Below are positions 1 through 6,542 of a stretch of 40,367 bases of DNA, one piece after another. Positions within the stretch are counted from its first letter, which is position 1. Each line of letters starts with the position of its first letter. Made by a program: the position numbers and the translations under genes. The stretch is from Bacteroidaceae bacterium (lineage in GTDB: Bacteria > Bacteroidota > Bacteroidia > Bacteroidales > Bacteroidaceae), in contig JAILRU010000095.1 in NCBI GenBank assembly GCA_024697945.1, forward strand, positions 1-40,367, in the 5' to 3' direction. The notes under the pieces are model-generated. The model saw nothing but the letters and a program-made list of their open reading frames with translations, was not told the DNA's origin and ran no database searches.

Positions 1-137
1 GGGTGTGTCAAAATACAATTAATATAATATAAACAACGGATTACACGGATTTGACGGATTTAAGCCACGCTGATAATCAGCATTTAAGATAATCCGTTGA
101 ATCAGTGTAATCCGTTGTTGTTAATTATGACACACCC
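1..137. repeat. Palindromic intergenic repeat element at the window edge
   Basis: The outer arms GGGTGTGTCA (1-10) and TGACACACCC (128-137) are exact inverted copies. Inside them, AACAACGGATTACAC is mirrored by GTGTAATCCGTTGTTG, and the middle has a small GCTGAT/ATCAGC hairpin around position 75. Each arm has a roughly 9-bp period (ACGGATTAC, ACGGATTTG, ACGGATTTA). The element lies just 3' of the leftward gene that stops at 175, so it could fold in that transcript. The window starts exactly at the outer arm, as expected if an assembly broke at a repeated sequence. A MITE-like or terminator role is inference. Confidence 0.7.
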
Positions 138-174
138 TCACTTCTCAGTTAACATTTACCCTTTAGGCCGCAGG

Positions 175-1458
175 TTAGTCCGCATCACCGCCGCCGCTGG
201 GAGCCTGGGCGGTGATGGTGAACCAAGCAGTGCCGCCACGATAGACCACAAGGGTGTGGCTGGCCTGTACGTTCAGACCCGTAAACGAAGCGCCGTTGGC
301 ATCGTGGCTGGTGGGGCTGATGGCATCACCAGTACCATCTACCTTGGCGGTGAAGGCCACATCGCCCAGGTTGCTGCCGCTGACCACTACACTTGTGACG
401 GGAGCCGTGGCAGTCACGCTGCCGCCTGCAATGTTCTGGATAGTGCCGTTGATGGTGGCAGTGCTATTGTAGCTGGGCTGACCAGGCTCCACGCCACCGC
501 CACCACCGCTGGGAGCAGCATCGCCGGTAGAACCCGTGCCGCCTGCACCTGCGTTGTTGAGATAGAACTCCGACTCCATATCAATTTCAGACGTCGTGTA
601 GCTCTTCTCCACAGCCTCAGCCAAACTGCAAAGGTCGCTGCCGAAGCCTGCCTCGTTGAGGACGAGTTGAGAGTTGCTGCGGAACCATTCGCCACTCTTG
701 GCTTTGCGGCTGACGATGATACCGGCAGCCACTACGATGCCGCCACGACCCAGCACAAAGTTGAAGTGGTCGGTGTCGAACTGGAAAGTGGAGAAGTTCA
801 GGCGGTTCTTCCAGTTGGAGCAGGGGAACTCGCCCTGACTGTTCACAATCTCTGTCGTCATCGGAGCGCCGTTGCCGTCGGGGTTGCGCGGGTTGAGGAT
901 GATACGGGCGAGGTTGGCCTCATACTTGCCCTCGCGCTTCTGCACGGTGACAAAGCTTACCTGGTCGCCGCGCTGCAAGCCCCATGCATCCACAAAGTCG
1001 CCGTAGGTGCGGCTAGGCGAGTTGACATAGGCTACGTGGCCACCTGCCGCATCGATGCCTACCGATATTTCGGGCAGGTGGCCCTGCGAGATGATGGCGG
1101 CAAAGGGTGTGCACTTGTCGCTCTGCAGGGGAGAGAACTGATAGAACTGGCTAAGGCTCTGGCCAGTCTGCTGGAGGGTTGCAGCACGCTCACGAAGGTA
1201 GTTGAGATTGAGCTTCTTGAAGATGTTCATACACTCAAAGCCTGTGCTATAATTTTCAAAGCTGTGATTGCAGATCAACTTCAGCAGGATATAAACCTTT
1301 GAAACAACCGACATCAAAATGCGTTGCAAGGTCTGGGCGTCGGTACGAGGGTTGTGAGGGGTGACAACTTGACGAGCAATAGTCTCGCCGTGACTCTGAT
1401 AGAGGGTGAGATCGGCATATCTGCCTTCTGCACCTTGAAAAAGTTTTTTGACTTTCAT
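175..1458 (-). CDS. Hypothetical protein, DUF6266-like N-terminus with Ig-like C-terminal segment
   Basis: This is a 427-residue protein with no signal peptide or membrane segment. The N-terminal region (about 1-60, with NPRTDAQTLQR near residue 36) resembles the start of Bacteroidetes DUF6266-type proteins, where an NPxTxAQxxxR motif follows a short beta-rich start. That match is from memory and tentative. The middle (about 100-300) is a mixed domain I do not recognise. A Gly-rich linker (GGGGGVEPG, near 325) leads to a beta-rich, Ig-like C-terminal segment of about 90 residues, rich in Val, Thr and Gly, ending in GGGDAD. It has its own -7 box (1507-1514), and a terminator separates it from the upstream gene. 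Function unknown. Confidence 0.7.
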   Translation of the reverse strand: MKVKKLFQGAEGRYADLTLYQSHGETIARQVVTPHNPRTDAQTLQRILMSVVSKVYILLKLICNHSFENYSTGFECMNIFKKLNLNYLRERAATLQQTGQSLSQFYQFSPLQSDKCTPFAAIISQGHLPEISVGIDAAGGHVAYVNSPSRTYGDFVDAWGLQRGDQVSFVTVQKREGKYEANLARIILNPRNPDGNGAPMTTEIVNSQGEFPCSNWKNRLNFSTFQFDTDHFNFVLGRGGIVVAAGIIVSRKAKSGEWFRSNSQLVLNEAGFGSDLCSLAEAVEKSYTTSEIDMESEFYLNNAGAGGTGSTGDAAPSGGGGGVEPGQPSYNSTATINGTIQNIAGGSVTATAPVTSVVVSGSNLGDVAFTAKVDGTGDAISPTSHDANGASFTGLNVQASHTLVVYRGGTAWFTITAQAPSGGGDAD

Positions 1459-1488
1459 AGTTAATAAATTTAAAAATTAATAATAGAT

Positions 1489-1502
1489 CGAATACGTATT
1501 CG
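1489..1502. promoter_or_regulatory. Perfect 14-bp palindrome at the predicted transcription start
   Basis: CGAATACGTATTCG is its own reverse complement. It lies immediately downstream of the -7 box at 1507-1514 on the minus strand, so it overlaps or closely follows the expected start of the 175-1458 transcript. This is a typical operator position, but no regulator can be named. Confidence 0.45.
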
Positions 1503-1506
1503 CCGG

Positions 1507-1514
1507 CAAAGGTA
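1507..1514 (-). promoter_or_regulatory. Bacteroidetes -7 promoter box for the 175-1458 gene
   Basis: On the minus strand this reads TACCTTTG, an exact match to the TAnnTTTG primary-sigma consensus of Bacteroidetes. It lies about 50 bp upstream of the ATG. A TTG occurs about 24 bp further upstream, somewhat longer than the usual 19-21 bp, so the -33 element is weak. Confidence 0.6.
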
Positions 1515-1566
1515 AAACATTTTATTCGATATGCCGGACAATTGGAGAAAAGACAGAAAGGGTTGG

Positions 1567-1602
1567 AAAAAAAATAAGAGGTTCCATTTCGGAACCTCTT
1601 AT
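1567..1602 (-). terminator. Rho-independent terminator after the 1599-2453 gene
   Basis: AAGAGGTTCC (1576-1585) and GGAACCTCTT (1591-1600) form a perfect 10-bp stem with a 5-nt loop, extendable by flanking A/T pairs. On the minus strand it is followed by a run of T, seen as the A-rich stretch at 1567-1574. The stop codon at 1599-1601 lies within the stem. Confidence 0.85.
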
Positions 1603-2453
1603 AAATTAATGTCTTCCAGATTTTCCCTCTCTTTTCTCAACTTTTTGAAATAGGATGAAAAATGGAATCTTCTCCCTATCTTTTGGAAAGGAGGTATTAG
1701 CTTTTTCTCTGGTTGTAGTAGCACCTTCATTGGTGACGGGGTTGTTGTTGAAGAATCAGTAAAGCTAATACTTTTATCTTTCTCCAATAACTTCTTGAAT
1801 TTAGTATAAATGCTTTTATTTGCATAGATATTGAAGTTCCTGACGTTCACTCTGTCTTCACCAGAAAACACTTTATTCTTCAGGTACGTGCAATAGGCCA
1901 GTTGACTGTCTTTCGCGAGAATCTTGATATAATCGAAGTAAAAATGCATCAGCAGGGAGAAATCATAAAGATTCAATTCGACCTCGCGAATAGTACATTT
2001 TTCTTCACCATGGAAAAAACTTTCTATAATGCGTAGGATACAGTCTGACATCTCGTCCTCGTCTATAAAACGAATGAAGACATTGCTATTGGGAGGTGTG
2101 CCACCGCCTCCTCCACCAACGCGACGCCTCCTCGATTGCTTGCGTTCAGCGTCACGCCGTTCTTTTAAAGACTTGAGTAACGCAGTCGTCAATTCAATCA
2201 TGTAGGCATCCTTCTCTTCTCGGCTGCGTCCTTTTTTAATTGGACGGACAGATGCAACCCGCTGCACCACATACTGGTCTTTTGGTATTGCTGCAGCTTG
2301 CCTTCTTGTCAGATAACAAAATACCTTAGGATGTTCCAGAGTTGGCAATTTATGCTTGGATACCATTTTCTGGAACAATAATTCTTTCAATTCAAGTTTT
2401 TTCTTCCTGACACTTATTAAGGGTTGTACAGTCTTAGTCTTAACTCTTTCCAT
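1599..2453 (-). CDS. Hypothetical basic protein
   Basis: This 284-residue protein is very rich in Lys and Arg and has no signal peptide or transmembrane segment. It has two parts. The basic N-terminal region (about 1-108, with VRKKKLELKELL and many Lys/Arg pairs) ends in the linker RRRRVGGGGGGTPP. The C-terminal region (about 125-280) looks helical (IRIIESFFHGEE, FSLLMHFYFDYIKIL) and ends in another basic stretch. The layout could suit nucleic-acid binding, but no family is recognised. It is A/T-richer than its neighbours. Its start is 28 bp from the 11-bp inverted array at 2481-2670, which fills the space where a promoter would lie, and a strong terminator follows it. A recently acquired gene is possible. 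Confidence 0.65.
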   Translation of the reverse strand: MERVKTKTVQPLISVRKKKLELKELLFQKMVSKHKLPTLEHPKVFCYLTRRQAAAIPKDQYVVQRVASVRPIKKGRSREEKDAYMIELTTALLKSLKERRDAERKQSRRRRVGGGGGGTPPNSNVFIRFIDEDEMSDCILRIIESFFHGEEKCTIREVELNLYDFSLLMHFYFDYIKILAKDSQLAYCTYLKNKVFSGEDRVNVRNFNIYANKSIYTKFKKLLEKDKSISFTDSSTTTPSPMKVLLQPEKKLIPPFQKIGRRFHFSSYFKKLRKERENLEDINL

Positions 2454-2480
2454 TTTTTATCTATTATTGATAGTCTGCTT

Positions 2481-2670
2481 CTCCGTTTTTGTTCCCTTCT
2501 TTCTCCGGTTCACCTCCGCTTCATCTCCGCTTCCTGGAATCGGAGAGCGAGCGGAGCAAGAGCGGAGCAGGAGCGGAGAGGGAACGGAGCAAGAGCAGGT
2601 CAAGAGCAGGTCAAGAGCAGGTCAAGAGCAGGTCAAGAGCAGGTCAAGAGCAGGTCAAGAGCGGAGAGCT
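2481..2670. repeat. Inverted array of 11-bp phased tandem units (smaller of two)
   Basis: The left arm has five 11-bp units from 2481 (CTCCGTTTTTG, TTCCCTTCTTT, CTCCGGTTCAC, CTCCGCTTCAT, CTCCGCTTCCT). The right arm starts at about 2536 with the opposite orientation (cores ending GAGCGGAG) and keeps an 11-bp register to 2670. It includes six exact tandem copies of AGCAGGTCAAG (2594-2659). The arms meet at CTCCGCTTCC/T/GGAATCGGAG, a near-perfect hairpin centre. Plus-strand reading frames stay open here only because the unit lacks stop codons, so I treat the array as non-coding. It lies between the stop at 2721 and the start at 2453. Confidence 0.85.
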
Positions 2671-2718
2671 CAATTATCAATTCTCCATTATCAATTATCA
2701 ATTGGTGACTCCGTCACC
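2671..2718. repeat. Heptad repeat plus short hairpin
   Basis: Five 7-bp units of the CAATTAT type (2671-2705) abut the 11-bp array. They run into a small hairpin, GGTGAC-TCC-GTCACC (2704-2718), just past the stop of the 2721-2915 gene. The hairpin has no clear T-tract, so calling it a terminator would be weak. Confidence 0.6.
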
Positions 2719-2720
2719 CA

Positions 2721-2915
2721 TCACCATTCCTCGTCCCAGATGCCGTTAGATTCCTTCGTGCGAGCGCTGCCGGTGCCGGCACCGCCAAAGCCTATGGCAT
2801 CATCGCCGAGATTGGTGCTTAGGCTTTGTATGGCCGCTGTACTCGCGTCCATCAGATGTGTCTGATGCTGCAACTTCACTACCACCATTGTGGGATTCAA
2901 ATATGTCTTTTTCAT
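2721..2915 (-). CDS. Short MKKxYxxP-type protein of Bacteroidales
   Basis: This 64-residue protein begins MKKTYLNPTMVVVKLQHQ and continues with a low-complexity Gly/Ser/Asp region (FGGAGTGSARTKE) and an acidic end. Many Prevotella and Bacteroides genomes encode short proteins with this MKKxYxxPxxxVVxL start and no known function, often next to secreted-protein genes. The ATG overlaps the TGA of the upstream secreted-protein gene by 4 bp (ATGA), so the two are probably translationally coupled. There is no typical signal peptide. Confidence 0.7.
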   Translation of the reverse strand: MKKTYLNPTMVVVKLQHQTHLMDASTAAIQSLSTNLGDDAIGFGGAGTGSARTKESNGIWDEEW

Positions 2916-4510
2916 TTCACTGCCTCCTTTCTTCCGTTATGAATATATATTCCTTTCTGCGTCGGCTTGCCTGCAAGCTTCCGGCCATTCAGGTCGTACC
3001 ATGCGTCAGCCTCACTATGGACTATGGACTCTGAACTATGAACTGACCCGATTCCGTCTCCGTTGAAGTAGTAGTAGCTGATGTTGGAGCGGTGTTCCTC
3101 ACCGCCGCCACGGTATATGGTCTGCACGCCGAAGCGGTCGAAGCCCGTCTCGTAGATGTAGATGGCGTATGCCTTCTCGTAGATGTTGGAGCGGTTGAAG
3201 GCTTCGTAGGTCGCTTCATCGGAGAAGAGGTAAGGCACTTCGTCGATGGGTTCGGTGAGGTACTTGTACTCGTCGGTATAGAGGGTGAAGGGCTCGTCGT
3301 CGTCGAAGAAGAGCTGGTAGCTGACCTTGGCGGGGTCGAGGAAGCGTCCCTCGGTGTCCTGAAGCGGCACGTTGAGCATGACGAAGTTGAAGCCTGCCAT
3401 CTCGAAGTACATGTCGATGAAGCCGGAGATGGAGGGGTCGGCAGGCGTGGCTGGCTGTTCGGTGAAGGGCCGGAAGAGGGGCGCGTGGAACTTCTCGGCG
3501 CGGTCGATGGCCACGTCGGAATTGTTGACTAACAAGGCCTGATTCGTCTGGAAGCTCTTGGTGTCGGCATCGTAGTTGAAGGTGGTGCTGCCGTCGGTCC
3601 ATGTATAAACCCAGTCGTTATAGCCCGTGTCGGTAAGCGTGTACTCCTCGTCAGCTCCGCAGAAGTAGAGGAGGTAGGTGGAGAGGCTGCCGCCGTACTG
3701 GAGGGGGAACGTGATGCGGTCGCCTTCAATCTTGCCCTTCATCCAAGCCCAGGGAATATAGCTCTGTGAGACGCCCTGCACATAGACATCGTCGCCGTCG
3801 AATCCTACGCCGACGAGGTGTCCGCTGTTCTCATACTCCATGGAGTAGGTCACTGCTTGCAGATTGTCGGGCGGCGTGACGGCATTGACGTCCTTGAACT
3901 TCAACACGGTACCGTAGTCGAGGTAGTAGCTCCACTCGCCGGCGTACGGCGAGGTGTAAGCGAGGCCTATGCCGTCGAAGATGTTGCTGTCGGGGTCACC
4001 GCTGGTGCCATTGAGGATGAGGTCGTTACCGTCGATGGTAAAGGTGATCTTCCCTTGTGTGGATACGGTGTAGTCTGTGATAGTGCCGTTCACCTTGATG
4101 CGTGCCAGCTGCATGCCATAGTTGCCGCTGTCGAACCAATAGACGGTCTGTCCGAGAGGTACAGTGATGGTATTGTCCGAGATGGTGCCCTCGACCCACG
4201 AACCGGTGGCGGCATGCGAGATGATGTTCTTGAAGTAGGCCTTCGTGCCGTCGGGCGAGAAGACGACCTCGGCTGAGATGCCGTCCTGCTGCTCGGCGAT
4301 GAAGAATATGGGAGCGTAGGTGGCTCCGCCCGAACGTATGTAGTGGCGCAGTTCGCCTTCCGGCTGCTCGGTGATGATGCCGTGGGCTCCAGCTTCCATC
4401 GGAGCGAGCTCAGGGGAACGCTGCACTTGCTGGGCAGAAGCAGTTGAAAAGGTGAAAAGGTGAAAAGGTGAAAGGGTGAAAAGGATGTAAAATAGTATTC
4501 TGCGTGACAT
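2912..4510 (-). CDS. Secreted protein with C-terminal YDLNGR-type tail
   Basis: This 532-residue protein has an N-terminal signal peptide (hydrophobic stretch from about residue 5, cleavage probably after STASA). The mature region is a long beta-rich repeat-like fold with many Tyr, Trp, Asp and Gly residues; I recognise no catalytic motif. The C-terminus (WYDLNGRKL, then GIYIHNGRK) is the short tail common on exported Bacteroidetes proteins, related to type IX sorting tails. Two DNA oddities affect the protein: an 8-bp repeat encodes part of the signal peptide (4445-4484), and heptad repeats encode the linker before the tail (3014-3046). It overlaps the 2721-2915 gene by 4 bp and is separated from the upstream gene by a heptad array. 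Confidence 0.8.
   Translation of the reverse strand: MSRRILFYILFTLSPFHLFTFSTASAQQVQRSPELAPMEAGAHGIITEQPEGELRHYIRSGGATYAPIFFIAEQQDGISAEVVFSPDGTKAYFKNIISHAATGSWVEGTISDNTITVPLGQTVYWFDSGNYGMQLARIKVNGTITDYTVSTQGKITFTIDGNDLILNGTSGDPDSNIFDGIGLAYTSPYAGEWSYYLDYGTVLKFKDVNAVTPPDNLQAVTYSMEYENSGHLVGVGFDGDDVYVQGVSQSYIPWAWMKGKIEGDRITFPLQYGGSLSTYLLYFCGADEEYTLTDTGYNDWVYTWTDGSTTFNYDADTKSFQTNQALLVNNSDVAIDRAEKFHAPLFRPFTEQPATPADPSISGFIDMYFEMAGFNFVMLNVPLQDTEGRFLDPAKVSYQLFFDDDEPFTLYTDEYKYLTEPIDEVPYLFSDEATYEAFNRSNIYEKAYAIYIYETGFDRFGVQTIYRGGGEEHRSNISYYYFNGDGIGSVHSSESIVHSEADAWYDLNGRKLAGKPTQKGIYIHNGRKEAVK
3014..3046. repeat. In-gene heptad repeat (ACTATGG type)
   Basis: Units ACTATGG, ACTATGG, ACTCTGA, ACTATGA and a partial copy run in 7-bp register. 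On the minus strand they encode the Ser/His/Glu-rich linker (SVHSSESIVHSE) just before the C-terminal tail of the 2912-4510 protein. Confidence 0.75.
4445..4484. repeat. Five-copy 8-bp tandem repeat within a signal peptide
   Basis: TGAAAAGG occurs five times in tandem (the fourth copy is TGAAAGGG). On the minus strand the tract encodes LSPFHLFTFS, part of the signal peptide of the 2912-4510 protein. Because the unit is 8 bp, gain or loss of one copy would shift the reading frame. Confidence 0.85.
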
Positions 4511-4519
4511 AATTGTATG

Positions 4520-4575
4520 GGATTGAGGATTGGGGATTGAGGATTGTGGATTGAGGATTGAGGATTAGGGATTGG
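4520..4575. repeat. Eight-unit heptad repeat (GGATTGA type)
   Basis: GGATTGA-type units (variants end in G, T or AG) repeat eight times in 7-bp register from 4520 to 4575. They fill the gap between the start of the 2912-4510 gene and the stop of the 4565-6475 gene. The last units encode the C-terminal residues IPNP of the latter. Confidence 0.85.
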
Positions 4576-6475
4576 GAATGATTATCTTCTTTCCATTATT
4601 TATATATATTCCCTTCGGCAATTGTGAATTGTGAATTATGAATTGTGAATTATCTACGCGCCGTCCGCTGAGGTCATAGACAGCATCCCCATTATGAATT
4701 ATGAATTGAGTTCCGCCTGCGCCTGAGCTTTGCGAAGAATTATGAATTGTTTCGATGCCCGTAATCACGTCTTCGAGCCCGCTGATGTTGGCTTTCTCGG
4801 CATTCACAGCCTCACCGGTACGTGTGTCGATAAGGATGGTAACGACGCGGATGTTGGCTCTATTGTCGATGGGCTCCTGAGCGCTGTTGTCCAAACACGT
4901 CTTGGTGAACTTGTTGCCAGACACGTCGAAGGTGTAGGTGTGGGAATAGGGCGTGTTCTCGTTGATGGATGTCGGCAGGCTGCTGTCGAGGGCCGCGTCA
5001 CCGTAGCAGGATGTCTGTATGGCGACATCGTTGAAGTGCAGGTTGGTGACTACGCCTGGCAGAGCCACCCAGGGTGCGAGATAGGGGTCGCCGCTGTAGC
5101 TGTTGTTGCCGGAGAGCGCGTTCTGCTGGCTCCAATAGCGGCCCTTGCCATAGAGGTCGTCGGCCACAAGGACGTACGTCAGGCGGTAAGGATTGATGGG
5201 GAAGTTGCGTATGAAGGTGGCGGTGGCTGTCACGTCGATGGTGGTACCCGATGTCCATGTGGCTTCGAGCGCGAGAGATGCCGGAGCCATGATGGCCTGA
5301 CGCGCCTTCCAGTCGTTCTCGATGCCGAGGCTTGTACTGCCAGTGCCGTAGTAGGGGCTCACCGCCTGCACGCGGTCGAGATAGGCGGCGGGATAGCCCG
5401 ACGGGTTGGCTGGTGTAGAGGTGATGACTGCCATCTCGTCACCATTGTGGTAGGCTATGCCAACGAAGTCGTCGGGGTGAAGCTTTGTCATCGCCTCCAT
5501 GGCCGCAGTGCCCAAGGGACAGTACTGACACCATGCGCCCGTATATTCCTCCATGAGGGGTTTGTGCTTGGGCAACTCGGAGAGGAAGGGCATCTCGAAG
5601 CTGACGGAGGGCTGCTCGTCTTCGTTGTCGGAGCCATTGACAGTGGTGATACAGAAGGTTATGGTGCGTGTGCCTGGGGTCTTCACGGCAGGTATCGTGA
5701 CGTTGATAGTCTTCCGCTGGCCGTAGTAGGCTGTGCCGAAGCTGGTTGTGACACGTCGCTTGATGGTGTCGCCATCCATCACGAGGGTATAGTTGATATT
5801 CTTGATGGGCTCCGTGCCGTGGCTGATGACAGTGAGGGCCACCGAGGTCTGTTTGCCAATAGGTGCGTATGCAGCCAGGTCATCGGGCAGCTGCAACGAG
5901 GCAGCACGCTCGTGTATGCCTTCACCGCCTAAGCGCAGCAAGATGGCCGAGGTGCCCAGGGAGGCTGTGGTCTGCCATTTGCGATAGGTGCGGGAGGTGT
6001 GAATGTAGAGACCATCGCCGCCGTCAAAGCACATGAGGGGCGTCTGGTTGGCATCACTCGCAGAGGTGCCTATCGACGATACCTCGAAGGAGTAGCCGAC
6101 ATAGAGGCCCTCTGCCGTAATGACGTAAGGCTCATCGAACGTCACGTCAGTCCAACTGCCCGAGGGCGTGAAGCTGACGCTACGTATATCGGGAACGTTC
6201 TTCTTGTTACCGTCAAGGGTCAACGCCGACGAGAGCCATGCCACGTAACCCGTAGTGTTCTGTGCAGCAGTGTTGATGGGAATGCGCAGCCCGCGTATCT
6301 CTTTTCCTACGAGGAAGGGATCGGCAAGGTGGATGGCTACGTCGTAGTTCTCAACTTTCTTCGTACCCTTGGCTGTCACGTTGCCACTGCCTTGGTAGAG
6401 ACCATAGAGGAGGTCGGCGGCCTGAACCGTCCAAGCGGCCATGAGTAACGATAATGTAAGTAACAGCTTCTTCAT
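4565..6475 (-). CDS. Omp28-related secreted protein with thioredoxin-like CxxC motif
   Basis: This 636-residue exported protein has a signal peptide (MKKLLLTLSLLMAAWTVQA). Residues 20-185 form a beta-rich N-terminal domain. Residues 200-295 form an Ig-like segment. An Omp28-type thioredoxin-like region follows, with EEYTGAWCQYCPLG carrying the CxxC pair at 316-319. This layout is known from Bacteroidetes Omp28-family outer-membrane proteins, whose redox role is unproven. The protein ends in a tail (VYDLSGRRV, then GIYINNGKK). The linkers before and inside the tail (IHNSSQSSG, FIIHNG, QFIIHNSQ) are encoded by heptad repeats at 4619-4653, 4691-4709 and nearby. The hairpin at 6498-6536 separates it from the V-ATPase operon upstream, so it is probably transcribed separately, although no clear promoter is visible. 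Confidence 0.85.
   Translation of the reverse strand: MKKLLLTLSLLMAAWTVQAADLLYGLYQGSGNVTAKGTKKVENYDVAIHLADPFLVGKEIRGLRIPINTAAQNTTGYVAWLSSALTLDGNKKNVPDIRSVSFTPSGSWTDVTFDEPYVITAEGLYVGYSFEVSSIGTSASDANQTPLMCFDGGDGLYIHTSRTYRKWQTTASLGTSAILLRLGGEGIHERAASLQLPDDLAAYAPIGKQTSVALTVISHGTEPIKNINYTLVMDGDTIKRRVTTSFGTAYYGQRKTINVTIPAVKTPGTRTITFCITTVNGSDNEDEQPSVSFEMPFLSELPKHKPLMEEYTGAWCQYCPLGTAAMEAMTKLHPDDFVGIAYHNGDEMAVITSTPANPSGYPAAYLDRVQAVSPYYGTGSTSLGIENDWKARQAIMAPASLALEATWTSGTTIDVTATATFIRNFPINPYRLTYVLVADDLYGKGRYWSQQNALSGNNSYSGDPYLAPWVALPGVVTNLHFNDVAIQTSCYGDAALDSSLPTSINENTPYSHTYTFDVSGNKFTKTCLDNSAQEPIDNRANIRVVTILIDTRTGEAVNAEKANISGLEDVITGIETIHNSSQSSGAGGTQFIIHNGDAVYDLSGRRVDNSQFIIHNSQLPKGIYINNGKKIIIPNP
4619..4709. 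repeat. Heptad repeats (GAATTRT type) inside a coding C-terminus
   Basis: Five units from CAATTGT to GAATTAT (4619-4653), and a second short run of GAATTAT type (4691-4709), flank the codons for YDLSGRR in the 4565-6475 gene. On the minus strand they read as FIIHNS-like peptide, the same peptide encoded by heptads at the ends of the DUF2764 and MscS genes. Confidence 0.8.
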
Positions 6476-6497
6476 AATTCAAGTTTTAGTGATTAAA

Positions 6498-6536
6498 GAG
6501 AATAAGAAAAGGGGCGCACCCTTTTCTTATTCTCTG
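6498..6536 (-). terminator. Perfect 17-bp hairpin ending the V-ATPase operon
   Basis: AGAGAATAAGAAAAGGG (6498-6514) is exactly mirrored at 6520-6536 with a 5-nt loop (GCGCA). It begins 7 bp past the stop of the subunit B gene. The T-tract on the minus strand is short, so the element could be a terminator, a 3'-end stabiliser, or both. Confidence 0.75.
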
Positions 6537-6542
6537 CATTTC

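Noticed and set aside
97..1302. A plus-strand 401-codon frame opposite the first gene
   Set aside because: Antisense to the 175-1458 protein, which has a promoter and ordinary start; the plus frame has no domain signal.
2356..2865. Overlapping plus-strand open frames over 2356-2865
   Set aside because: They stay open because the 11-bp unit AGCAGGTCAAG has no stop codon in any frame; they encode only repeat peptide and cross other genes antisense.
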